The notes under the pieces: model-generated | Database searches by the model: none | The model's input: the letters and a program-made list of their open reading frames with translations, nothing else | What the model was told of the DNA's origin: nothing | Made by a program: the position numbers and the translations under genes | Origin: Pirellulales bacterium | Lineage (GTDB): Bacteria; Planctomycetota; Planctomycetia; Pirellulales; S012-138 | Reading direction: 5' to 3' | Length of the DNA: 52,789 bases | Assembly: GCA_028066245.1 (NCBI GenBank) | Contig: JALCBR010000022.1 | Span: 1 to 52,789, forward strand | Shown: positions 44,896 through 52,789 of the stretch, piece by piece | Position numbering within the stretch: the stretch's first letter is position 1 | How the letters are laid out: every line of letters starts with the position of its first letter

Positions 44896-45084
44896 GCCGC
44901 CTCACAAGAAGAGAGAAATCGGACCGGCCAGGGTCATCGCCGTGCCGCGCAACAAGTTAATTATAGACGTGCGCGGATGAGAGAAACAACGAATCGACTT
45001 GCCTGTTGATAGGGTCGCCGTGTTTCAATCAAGCTCATCTTGATGGATGCGTCTCGCATCAAGATTGCCGGTTCCGAAAAGCGC
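44896..45084. other. Intergenic region between GspF-type gene and catalase terminator
   Basis: No gene found. TTAATTATAGA near 44955 is AT-rich, and on the minus strand could belong to the promoter of the GspF-type gene, but no clear box pair could be fixed. Confidence 0.3.
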
Positions 45085-45111
45085 AAAAAAGTGCCCCGGC
45101 AATGGCGGGGC
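45085..45111 (-). terminator. Rho-independent terminator of the catalase gene
   Basis: On the minus strand a 6-bp GC-rich stem GCCCCG/CGGGGC (plus-strand arms 45093-45098 and 45106-45111) with a 7-base loop is followed by AC and a run of six T. It lies about 140 bases after the catalase stop. A second hairpin with a TTCG tetraloop (arms 45130-45137 and 45142-45149, one G-T pair on the minus strand) precedes it. Confidence 0.75.
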
Positions 45112-45250
45112 AGGGACCATAGCCGGGGCCGATGTCCCGAAGGACACCGTTGCTCATAATATATTCAGCGGGTTTCCCTTTGAGGAGGGCCGACGCCGAA
45201 ACTTTTGAATGAAATTCTCTGCTGAGGAAATATTGTGTCGATTCGCACGG

Positions 45251-46762
45251 TTATGCACTGGCGCCAGCCGCTCCGATCAACGAAATCACATCATCGATAT
45301 TGACGTTTAGCTTCTCCGCCAAACGCCGACCGTAATCTTCATCGGCGCGATAGCAATGCGAAATTTGCAGCAATTGCACTTCCGCGCGAGCTTGACCCAA
45401 GACACCGGCGATGCGAGTCGTCAACCGGTCGCGTTCGCCATCGTCAAACATGCGGTAGAGGTCGCCGGGTTGTGTATAGTCATCTTGATCCATCTCGTTG
45501 GTGTCGTACCGATCAACGATGACTTGTCCCAGGTCCCAAGCTGGGTCCACATAAGCTTCATTCGGCTGCGGAGTGCCTTGGCGTGTGTTGGGCCAGTAGT
45601 TGGGCTGGCTGCCGTAGTTTTCCGCTGACGCCATCTTGCCATCTCGGTTGTAGTTCATCACCGGGCAGCGCGGCTTGTTGACAGGCAATTCTCGATAGTT
45701 CACGCCCACGCGATACAAATGCGTGTCCGCATAACTCATCAATCGAGATTGAAGAACTTTATCCGGACTGGAGCTGATGCCTGGCACCAAAGCGCTAGGA
45801 TTGAAAGCTGATTGTTCGACCTCCGCATGATAGTTCTCCGGGTTGCGATTCAGCTCCAACGTGCCAACTTCAATCAGCGGATAATCGGCGTGCGGCCAGA
45901 TCTTGGTTAGGTCAAACGGATTCCAGCGGAAGCTCTCCGCTTGCTCCTGAGTCATCACCTGGATGGAAAAGGTCCACTGCGGGAAATCTCCCTTCTCAAT
46001 GGAGTAGAACAAATCGCGCTGATGGCTTTCTCGGTCTTGGCCGATTAGTTCAGCGGATTCATCATCCATCAAGTTTTTAATGCCTTGCTTGGATTTGAAG
46101 TGGAATTTGCACCAAACACGTTCGCCATCAGCATTAATCAGTGAATACGTATGGCTGCCAAATCCATGCATGTGCCGCAACGTGGCGGGAATCCCGCGAT
46201 CGCTGAACAAGATTGTCACTTGGTGTAGGCTTTCCGGAGACTGACTCCAGAAATCCCACTGCATGTCCATATCGCGCAAATTCGTTTTTGGGTCACGCTT
46301 CTGCGTGTGGATGAACATCTGGAACTTGTAGGGATCACGAATGAAGAACACCGGCGTGTTGTTGCCGGTCATGTCCCAATTTCCTTCCTCTGTGTAAAAC
46401 TTGAGCGCGAATCCGCGGACATCCCGTTCGGCATCGGCGGCGCCCCGTTCCCCGGCAACGGTGCTAAACCGCAAGAACGTCTCCGTTTGCTTGCCCACTT
46501 CGCTCAGGAACGCGGCTTTGGTGTACTTGGTCACGTCATGGGTCACCGTGAAGGTGCCATAAGCACCGGAGCCTTTGGCGTGGACGACGCGTTCGGGGAT
46601 TCGTTCACGGTTGAAGTGCTGCATCTGTTCCAACAGCGTCACATCTTGCATCAACAACGGGCCGCGCGGACCGGCGGTCAGCGATTGCTGGCGACCGATG
46701 GGGGCACCGTCAGCAGTCGTCAGTTGCGGATGATTGCCTTGGCTTCCGTTTGTATCGCTCAT
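45251..46762 (-). CDS. katA: Monofunctional haem catalase (clade 3 type)
   Basis: Catalase splits hydrogen peroxide into water and oxygen. The 503-residue protein has the distal haem-pocket His61 in RVVHAKGSGAYG, Asn in GNNTPVFF (134-135), RHMHGFGSHTYSLIN, and the haem-ligating Tyr in RLMSYADTHLYRVG (about 343). Its length is that of small-subunit catalases without a C-terminal flavodoxin-like domain. AGAGGA stands about 5 bases before the ATG. Monocistronic with its own terminator at 45085. No OxyR or PerR gene lies nearby. Confidence 0.96.
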   Translation of the reverse strand: MSDTNGSQGNHPQLTTADGAPIGRQQSLTAGPRGPLLMQDVTLLEQMQHFNRERIPERVVHAKGSGAYGTFTVTHDVTKYTKAAFLSEVGKQTETFLRFSTVAGERGAADAERDVRGFALKFYTEEGNWDMTGNNTPVFFIRDPYKFQMFIHTQKRDPKTNLRDMDMQWDFWSQSPESLHQVTILFSDRGIPATLRHMHGFGSHTYSLINADGERVWCKFHFKSKQGIKNLMDDESAELIGQDRESHQRDLFYSIEKGDFPQWTFSIQVMTQEQAESFRWNPFDLTKIWPHADYPLIEVGTLELNRNPENYHAEVEQSAFNPSALVPGISSSPDKVLQSRLMSYADTHLYRVGVNYRELPVNKPRCPVMNYNRDGKMASAENYGSQPNYWPNTRQGTPQPNEAYVDPAWDLGQVIVDRYDTNEMDQDDYTQPGDLYRMFDDGERDRLTTRIAGVLGQARAEVQLLQISHCYRADEDYGRRLAEKLNVNIDDVISLIGAAGASA

Positions 46763-47203
46763 GACGTCCTCTCAATTGTGCGTAATAATTTGCGGCAACA
46801 ATGCGCTTATCTTATCGCTTGTTCTGTGGATCACCACCCGCCCGCGCCGACACTTCATAAGTCATGCGGAGCGCAAAGAAAAAATGCGAACGACCCGTCG
46901 CTCGGTGGCAATCATATCGCGCTTCATTGATCGGCCAAGTGGCGAATCCACAATCCGCCACGCAGCGGTTTCTCTGGACCAAAAGTGGGCGGTTTGGGCG
47001 CGTTCGCGGACCCGCTCGCCCCGTCGTTCACGGCTTGTTAGCATACAAGTGTGCGATTGCTCGCGCATTCGCGCGTTCATTCGCCTCTCATGGACAATTT
47101 GGTTCCTGCGCCCCCCCGTGCCACGGTTTGGGAATCCATCCCTGGGATTCACGCAGCTGCTGAAGATCAGCAGGCTGTTACTTGTCTTGAACTGTGAACT
47201 GAA
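46763..47203. other. Divergent intergenic region, catalase / hisH
   Basis: About 440 bases between two divergent genes. The part next to the catalase gene (46763-46830) is AT-richer and probably holds its promoter, but I could not fix boxes or a peroxide-regulator site. Open frames here are Arg-rich shadows. hisH has only a weak Shine-Dalgarno sequence. Confidence 0.35.
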
Positions 47204-47815
47204 ATGCCCAACATCAGCGTCATCGATTACGGAATGGGGAACCTCCGCAGCGTGGAGAAGGGCTTTGCCCTTGTAGGGCAACAAGTGCAGATCACGCGTG
47301 ACCCAGAGGAAATCGCGTCGGCGGACAAGCTCGTGCTGCCTGGCGTTGGCGCGTTCCGGGATGCCATCGCTGAGGTGCGCCGCTTGGGCTTGGACGAACC
47401 CATCAAGGCACACATTGATGCGGACAAACCGTTTCTCGGCATCTGTCTGGGGCTCCAGTTGCTGTTTGACGTGAGCTACGAAGAAGGTGAATACGCAGGG
47501 CTGGGCGTTATTCCCGGCAAGTGTGTCAAATTTGAAGTGCCTGCCGAATACAAGGTTCCGCACATGGGGTGGAACCAGCTACGTTTTAACAACGGGACGC
47601 CAATTTTTGACGGACTGCGAGACCAGCCGCACGTCTATTTCGTCCATTCCTATTACGTCGTCCCGGACGATGCCGACGTTATCGCCGCGGAAGCGTGTTA
47701 CCCAGAACCTTTCACGGCGGCCATTCATCGCGGCAACCTCTTCGCCACGCAGTTCCATCCGGAGAAGAGCCAAAAGAACGGGCTACGCATCCTGGAGAAC
47801 TTCGTAGCGCTTTAG
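47204..47815 (+). CDS. hisH: Imidazole glycerol phosphate synthase subunit HisH (glutaminase)
   Basis: HisH releases ammonia from glutamine for HisF in histidine synthesis. The 203-residue class I amidotransferase has the nucleophile Cys81 in LGICLGLQLLF, and His185 and Glu187 in QFHPEKS. The N-terminal VIDYGMGNLRSV and the PHMGWNQL block are diagnostic for HisH. hisF and hisA, its usual neighbours, are not adjacent here, so the histidine genes seem dispersed. Confidence 0.96.
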   Translation: MPNISVIDYGMGNLRSVEKGFALVGQQVQITRDPEEIASADKLVLPGVGAFRDAIAEVRRLGLDEPIKAHIDADKPFLGICLGLQLLFDVSYEEGEYAGLGVIPGKCVKFEVPAEYKVPHMGWNQLRFNNGTPIFDGLRDQPHVYFVHSYYVVPDDADVIAAEACYPEPFTAAIHRGNLFATQFHPEKSQKNGLRILENFVAL

Positions 47816-48083
47816 TCACCGCATGATCGATCGCGTCGTCCTTTAGTCCAGATGTTCCATCAGCAGCGGAGGGCAACCGTGCATCATGAGCAGCGCCATG
47901 CCATGTTGTTGGATGGTGAGTGAGTACCAGGCAGCTTTTCTTGAACAACGACGACTAGCGGTTCCGCCTGCACAACACGTTCTGACTGGACGCGGCGCGC
48001 CCAAGTCCAAACTCAGGCGGCTCCAGGCGATCTCTGACCACGGATAGATTTTGCAGAATCCACTTGTTATCGGGAGTGAAAAT

Positions 48084-48527
48084 ATGGATAGCAATCCGTA
48101 TGAATCGCCCGCGGCATCCGGACTGCCGCCGCAGGCCCATGAGGATGTCCAGCAATTGTTCAAGTTGGCGAAAGCCCAACGGGTTGTCTGCTTTACGATC
48201 TTGTTTGGCTTGATCTCTTCCGGGGTTGCGATCTGGGCGAGAAACCATGACCTGCCGGTGATGCAAGTGTTGGGGCTTGCCGTATTAATCTTCGTTGGTA
48301 TCGCCCAGGCCGTTGCCATGTTCATGCTTGCGTTCCAAGCTTATCGCAGCATCATCCCGGGTCTCATCCTCATCGTCCTTGCAATCTTCCCGTTTTTTGG
48401 ATTGGTCGCACTCGCGTATGTCAATCAAAAGGCGACGGAACGATTGAAGGCGAACCGCGTTCGCGTCGGTTTCATGGGACCGCCCAAGTCCGAAATCGCG
48501 CGGCTGCAAGCCTCGCTGTTGGAATGA
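48084..48527 (+). CDS. Small membrane protein with planctomycete NPYESP N-terminus
   Basis: A 147-residue protein starting MDSNPYESPAAS, a short N-terminal motif that recurs in many otherwise unrelated planctomycete membrane proteins. Three hydrophobic helices follow (about 36-55, 63-90 and 95-115), then a basic C-terminal tail. No functional domain recognised. The frame opens at 48051, but the ATG at 48084 has GGAG 7 bases upstream and carries the motif, so it is the likely start. The 268 bases before it show no gene. Confidence 0.75.
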   Translation: MDSNPYESPAASGLPPQAHEDVQQLFKLAKAQRVVCFTILFGLISSGVAIWARNHDLPVMQVLGLAVLIFVGIAQAVAMFMLAFQAYRSIIPGLILIVLAIFPFFGLVALAYVNQKATERLKANRVRVGFMGPPKSEIARLQASLLE

Positions 48528-48777
48528 ACTTGCATCGAAAACAACAACGCTTATTTGAGATCGTTCGTCTTCGTGAAGAAAAGTCGTCGTTCTGCAAGAT
48601 CGGCTTGGGAGGAGAGAGCTCTGGCGGAGACGGGCGTGATTAGTGCCGGTGGAACTGTGTTGCGTCTAGTTGATTATGGCGGGAATGGAACGTATCCCGT
48701 CTAAGAAAGCATCAACAGGGAATTTTGCAAGTTTGTCAGAAAGCCACCCAATTCTTGAACGGGACTCGAAGTCCAAG

Positions 48778-51700
48778 TCACTGCCCGGCCCAAATCGCTC
48801 CAATCTTCATCTGCCATAGTCTCTGGTTGAATGCTGGCAGTTCTTTATCGAAAATTGAATCAGCCTGAGCTCGCAGTTCATCCCATTGAGCATCCAATTC
48901 CTCCCGTCGGTCTTTGGAAGCCTGAGTGACTCGTGGTATGTCGCTTTCGGTTTGGTTAAGCAAAAACAGGTACTCAGCGGTGAACTTGTTCGGATAGTTT
49001 TCGACATCATCGTACGCCTTCGCCTTTCGCTGCACCATTTCTTCGTCCCACAGCTTCAACTTCTCTGCCAAGGCTTCGCCTTCCTTTTTCAGATCGGCGA
49101 GCGTCTCATCATCCGGTAGTGTGGCGATGAGCTCCCGGAGTTGACCTTGAATCTTGTAGAGTCGATTGGTCTTGTCGTGCATTTCGGTCAACGTTTGTTC
49201 CATCTCCGCCATCACTCTGTGATACTCAATGTAGACCTCGTTCGTTATCGCGATTAGCGGATTGGCCAAGACTTCGACAGTCGTTTCCTTCGCTTGATCA
49301 CCTTGCCTCAGGACCAATTGGTATTGCCCTGGAATCACTTTGTGACCGCGATAGCTCCCCTCGATGTAGACTCCAGGAACGCCCGGCATCGTCGGATAAC
49401 GCATATCCCAGACGAATCGGTTGAGCCCTGTTTTTTTGGATAATATCGGCATTGCAGAAGGACCACCGGCATACTTCTGGAACGATTCATTTTTCTCGGA
49501 AGTAAAGCTGGTCACTCGTTGCCCATTCGCATCCCGAATCTCTAGTTCAATCTGTTCCGACTCCGAGAGTTCGGGCAACTGATAATAGATGACCACTCCA
49601 TTCGCCGGGTTTACGCCGTTGAGTTGCCCGGCCCCGTCAAAATCCAAGTCGGTTTCGTCGAGTTCACTTTGGTGGTTGGAAAGGATTGTCGGATCTGGTT
49701 GAAACAAATGCAGACCTTTGTCCTGAGCTTCCTGCTGCCGCAACAATCCTAAATCATCGAGAATCCAAATCGAACGCCCCGATGTTGCAGCGATTAGATC
49801 GTCATGTCGAACCAAGAGATCAAGGACCGGCGTCACCGGCAAATTAAGTTGGAACGGATGCCAAGAAGTTCCGCCGTTCCAAGATAGATAGAGTCCTGTC
49901 TCAGTCCCCGCAAAGAGCAGATCCTTGCGTTGAGTGTCTTCACGTACGACTCGTGTATAGGCTCCATTGGGAATGCCGTCTGAGATCTTGGTCCAAGACT
50001 TGCCATAGTCCGTCGTCTTAAAGAGGCCAGGACGCTTGTCGTCAAATTTGTATCGCGTCGTAGCAATATAGGCCGTCGCTTTGTCGTGTGGGGATACTTC
50101 AATCGCGTTGATCAAGCATTCCTCCAAGTCCTGTGGAGTCACGTCACTCCAATTCTCACCTCCGTCTTGAGTTAAATGGACGAGGCCATCATCACTGCCA
50201 GTCCATATCACTCCGGCCTCATGAGGTGATTCCACGACGTAGCTGATTGTGCCGTAGTTTTCTGCTCCGACGGCCTCAACCGTCAACGGACCACCACCCT
50301 TTCCCTGTTTGTGATCTTGATTACGAGTCAAGTCAGGAGAGACCTCTTCCCAGGTCTGACCCAAATCTTGAGTACGAAGAAGATACTGAGCTGCATGATA
50401 ATACGTGTCTGACTCGTGCTGCGACCAGATGATTGGCGCGTTCCAGTTGAACAGATACTTCATATCACGAGCGGCCCGGCCCAAGTATTGGATCGGGGAT
50501 GACATGATCTTGGTGCCAGCGACAGCCTGCGTATCAAGGATCTCAATCGTGCCCAGGTAACTCCCCCCCATGACATAGCGAGGGTTATCCGGATCAAAGG
50601 CCAGAAACGCGCTTTCGCCGCCTGCAGATGCTTGCCAGCTTCGCTCTGAGATGCCGCCGCTACCTAATTCCAAACTCGCAATTGCGATCGAAGTATTGTC
50701 CTGCTGCCCAGCGTAAATTCGATAGGGAAATTGGTTGTCGACATTGAGTCGATACAACTGAGCGGTGGGCATGTTACTCTGCCTTGACCAACTCTTCGCG
50801 TTGTTAAATGTGATCGCAGCTCCACCGTCGTTAGCGATGACCATGTTGCGTGAGTCGTGCGGATTGATCCAGAGGTCATGGAAATCACCGTGAGTCCCGG
50901 AAAGCGTCTCCCAACTCTTACCGCCGTCGATCGAGCGAAGAGCGGGAGCGCTAAGAACATACACCGTATGTTCATCATTGGGATCAACGAAGACTTCGGT
51001 ATAGTACCAGGCCCTCTGTATGAGTCGATGATCCGCGCTGACTCGCTCCCAGGACACACCGGCGTCCGAAGAGACGAACAATCCGCCTTTCTCTAGCTGG
51101 CTGTCACTCTCAATGAGCAAGTAAACCTTTTCCGAATTCGACCTCGAAACAGCGATGGCCATCTTCCCTTTTTCTTCGGGAAGGCCTTCTTCGAGCGACT
51201 CCCAAGTGTCACCTCCGTTCGTCGTCTTATAGACCCCGCTTCCATCACCACCGCTGATCATGATCCACGGCTTACGTTGATGTTCCCACATTGTCGCATA
51301 CAAGACTTGCGGGTTGCTTACATCCATCGAGATCTCAGAGCAGCCGGTTAACTCATTGACGTAGAGAACTTGCTCCCACGTCTGTCCTCCATCGTTGCTG
51401 CGGAAGATTCCACGTTGCAGCGACTTGCCATACAAGGCGCCTTGAGCGGCAACGTAGACGATGTCCGGATCCTTTGGATGAATAACGATGCGGGCGATAT
51501 GCTCCGTTTCCGCAAGCCCTAGATGCTGCCACGTCTTTCCGCCATCGGTTGACTTGTAGACCCCATCGCCGTGCGATGTCATGACGCCGCGTGGCGCGTG
51601 CTCACCCATCCCAACGTAGATCACGTTGGGATCACTTTCGGATACAGCGATGGCACCCACCGATCCGGTCTGAAAGAATCCGTCAGAGATATTTGCCCAA

Positions 51701-52002
51701 TGGTGCCCAGCATCTTCGGTCTTCCAGACACCTCCGCCAGTGGTCCCCATGAAATAGATTTGAGAATCGTTGATGAGTCCGCTGGCACAGACTGATCGAC
51801 CGCCTCGAAATGGCCCGATGCAACGCCATTTGACAGCCTGGTAGTACTTGTCAAGTTGCAACTCCGCCGGCTTACTTGAAGTCTGAGCCTCCACAGAGAT
51901 TGGCGTGAAGAGTATTCCCAACACAGTCGCCAAGTAAACGGACCATAATCGCGCGATTGAATGAAGGCTGCTCATCGGGAGATTCAAGTTTCGATATTTC
52001 AT
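48778..52002 (-). CDS. Large secreted BNR/sortilin (VPS10)-like propeller protein
   Basis: A 1074-residue exported protein. A signal peptide (about 1-40, ending VEAQ) is followed by [17 protein letters not shown] and repeated Asp-box blades: [72 protein letters not shown]. These build one or two beta-propellers (about 60-760). A beta-rich part (about 800-930) and a charged helical, probably coiled-coil end (about 940-1065) follow. Homologues are annotated as glycosyl hydrolase or sortilin-like, but no catalytic residues can be assigned, so ligand binding is as likely. I start at the ATG at 52002; the frame opens at 52077. The DNA is less GC-rich than the genes before it. Confidence 0.85.
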   Translation of the reverse strand: MKYRNLNLPMSSLHSIARLWSVYLATVLGILFTPISVEAQTSSKPAELQLDKYYQAVKWRCIGPFRGGRSVCASGLINDSQIYFMGTTGGGVWKTEDAGHHWANISDGFFQTGSVGAIAVSESDPNVIYVGMGEHAPRGVMTSHGDGVYKSTDGGKTWQHLGLAETEHIARIVIHPKDPDIVYVAAQGALYGKSLQRGIFRSNDGGQTWEQVLYVNELTGCSEISMDVSNPQVLYATMWEHQRKPWIMISGGDGSGVYKTTNGGDTWESLEEGLPEEKGKMAIAVSRSNSEKVYLLIESDSQLEKGGLFVSSDAGVSWERVSADHRLIQRAWYYTEVFVDPNDEHTVYVLSAPALRSIDGGKSWETLSGTHGDFHDLWINPHDSRNMVIANDGGAAITFNNAKSWSRQSNMPTAQLYRLNVDNQFPYRIYAGQQDNTSIAIASLELGSGGISERSWQASAGGESAFLAFDPDNPRYVMGGSYLGTIEILDTQAVAGTKIMSSPIQYLGRAARDMKYLFNWNAPIIWSQHESDTYYHAAQYLLRTQDLGQTWEEVSPDLTRNQDHKQGKGGGPLTVEAVGAENYGTISYVVESPHEAGVIWTGSDDGLVHLTQDGGENWSDVTPQDLEECLINAIEVSPHDKATAYIATTRYKFDDKRPGLFKTTDYGKSWTKISDGIPNGAYTRVVREDTQRKDLLFAGTETGLYLSWNGGTSWHPFQLNLPVTPVLDLLVRHDDLIAATSGRSIWILDDLGLLRQQEAQDKGLHLFQPDPTILSNHQSELDETDLDFDGAGQLNGVNPANGVVIYYQLPELSESEQIELEIRDANGQRVTSFTSEKNESFQKYAGGPSAMPILSKKTGLNRFVWDMRYPTMPGVPGVYIEGSYRGHKVIPGQYQLVLRQGDQAKETTVEVLANPLIAITNEVYIEYHRVMAEMEQTLTEMHDKTNRLYKIQGQLRELIATLPDDETLADLKKEGEALAEKLKLWDEEMVQRKAKAYDDVENYPNKFTAEYLFLLNQTESDIPRVTQASKDRREELDAQWDELRAQADSIFDKELPAFNQRLWQMKIGAIWAGQ

Positions 52003-52292
52003 GGGGCGTCGAGTCAACTGTGTGCGTCTCGAGTCAGAAGTTAGCTTTGCAAAAGGACATCTTGTATCGTAATTCAATTCGAGTGTGACGCTAGAACCGG
52101 GAGGAAAGTGGCCAGGCCATCTGGACCCGGTCCACTTAGTGAGTGATCGAATTCAAGTGACTGATCTTGGTTCTCAGGTCGACAAAACTGCCGCATCACG
52201 TCGTGCTGAATCCCTACTTGGCTCCTCCAGATCAGCCTTAACCCGTCCCGAACCCAACCTTCATAACAGCTGATACAAAAAATCAAAGCTGG
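52003..52292. other. Intergenic region between cobB-like gene and propeller gene
   Basis: No gene seen. The stretch around 52260-52330 is clearly AT-richer than the rest of the window. No intrinsic terminator for the cobB-like gene was found. Confidence 0.3.
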
Positions 52293-52789
52293 TCAACATT
52301 TGTGTGTTGCAAAATGTTGGTGAATGTAACTGGCGAGTACGTTTTTGCGAGAAAGACCAGCCGATCGAATGGCGCCTCCGCGAGCATTTGAGACTCGGTA
52401 AGGGGCCGACCAGTCGAAGGGGAGCTTGCAGTCAACGACCTCCGAGTAGTGAAACTCGTGGCCGCGGAAAGTTGTATGAGGTGGGCCCAGAATCGTGCCA
52501 ATTTGAGTTTCTGTTTGCGTATACCCCAGTCGCTTTTTCTTTGTTAGCATCCGTGTTGATATTGGGATCACACCTACCATTTGCCACGATGTACCATCGA
52601 GATCGATAATGCTCTCAGACAAGTACATCATTCCGCCGCACTCTGCGTACACCGGATGTCCTGAGTTTGCGAACTGTTGGATGCTACGTTTCATTGAATG
52701 GTTTTCGGCCAACTGTTCCGCAAAACGCTCGGGGTAGCCGCCGCCGAGATAGATGGCGGTAGCACCAACAGGGAGTGACTGGTCGTGGG
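52293..52789 (-). CDS. cobB: Cobyrinate a,c-diamide synthase, C-terminal part (cut by window edge)
   Basis: The gene runs off the window, so the N-terminal ATPase domain is missing. The visible 164 residues are the CobB/CbiA-type glutamine amidotransferase domain: IYLGGGYPERFAEQLAEN, GHPVYAECGGMMYLS with the nucleophile Cys, GHEFHYSEV, and SYIHQHF with the catalytic His near the end. The enzyme amidates cobyrinate side chains a and c in vitamin B12 synthesis. The hydrogenobyrinate version (CobB) and CbiA cannot be told apart here. A shorter frame starting at a TTG at 52712 is internal and not the real start. Confidence 0.9.
   Translation of the reverse strand, partial: HDQSLPVGATAIYLGGGYPERFAEQLAENHSMKRSIQQFANSGHPVYAECGGMMYLSESIIDLDGTSWQMVGVIPISTRMLTKKKRLGYTQTETQIGTILGPPHTTFRGHEFHYSEVVDCKLPFDWSAPYRVSNARGGAIRSAGLSRKNVLASYIHQHFATHKC

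Noticed and set aside
48762-48774. Small hairpin GGACT-CGA-AGTCC after the propeller gene
   Set aside because: Only 5 bp and no T-run; too weak to call a terminator.
1-52789. CRISPR array, insertion sequence, prophage or integrative element
   Set aside because: No repeated spacer pattern, transposase, integrase, phage protein or flanking direct repeat was seen on either strand.

Overview
The window looks like chromosomal DNA of a planctomycete (Planctomycetota, Pirellulales-like). Several traits point the same way: a Ser/Thr kinase with a multi-pass membrane tail, a PTPMT1-type lipid phosphatase, a secreted DUF4159/toroid protein, a WPHWRGP-type PQQ beta-propeller, a MoxR-DUF58-TgpA operon, a small basic planctomycete protein, an NPYESP-start membrane protein, weak Shine-Dalgarno use at many starts, and many short operons on alternating strands. 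No IS element, prophage, CRISPR array or rRNA was seen. One tRNA, Leu(CAG), is present.

Layout. 0-6 kb: Ser/Thr kinase, convergent PTPMT1-like phosphatase, csrA with a long C-terminal tail, and a large secreted toroid/DUF4159 protein ending at a bidirectional hairpin. 6-11.6 kb (minus): a small basic protein, then the conserved set phoH > pgpH-like HD hydrolase > ybeY > corC-like CBS protein. 12-17 kb: UbiA-family prenyltransferase, a gluzincin-like secreted protein, a membrane-anchored LysM protein and a methyltransferase with an unusual helical N-terminus. 17-19.6 kb (plus): cutA, coaX, and an mnmE-like GTPase gene that overlaps coaX and lacks the usual C-terminal Cys-x-Gly-Lys end. 19.6-26.6 kb (minus): addB-addA, overlapping by ATGA. 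26.8-32.1 kb (plus): rhodanese, tRNA-Leu with terminator, tpiA, secG, yicC, gmk-rpoZ-coaC and a DUF1844 protein. 32.3-35.6 kb (plus): PQQ-like propeller protein and a dicarboxylate-type symporter with an extra insert.

35.7-40.4 kb (minus): MoxR ATPase > DUF58 > TgpA-like transglutaminase, a tightly packed operon. Next come about 1.2 kb without a convincing gene, a zinc-ribbon/transmembrane/toroid protein (plus), a short decayed-looking GAP-rich stretch, and a lone GspF-type membrane protein (minus). 45-48.5 kb: catalase with a good terminator, hisH standing alone, and an NPYESP membrane protein. 48.8 kb to the end (minus): a very large secreted BNR/sortilin-like propeller protein in visibly less GC-rich DNA, and the 3' part of a cobyrinate a,c-diamide synthase gene cut by the window edge.

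Most of the window is housekeeping or widely conserved accessory content: tRNA modification, CoA synthesis, glycolysis, transcription, recombination repair and protein export. I did not find an obvious self-contained undescribed defence or mobile system. The parts most worth a second look are the divergent MnmE-like GTPase, the recurring alpha/alpha-toroid proteins (two clear, one possible), the symporter insert, the long-tailed CsrA beside a kinase and a eukaryote-like phosphatase, and the two non-coding stretches near 40.4-41.5 kb and 43.5-43.8 kb.
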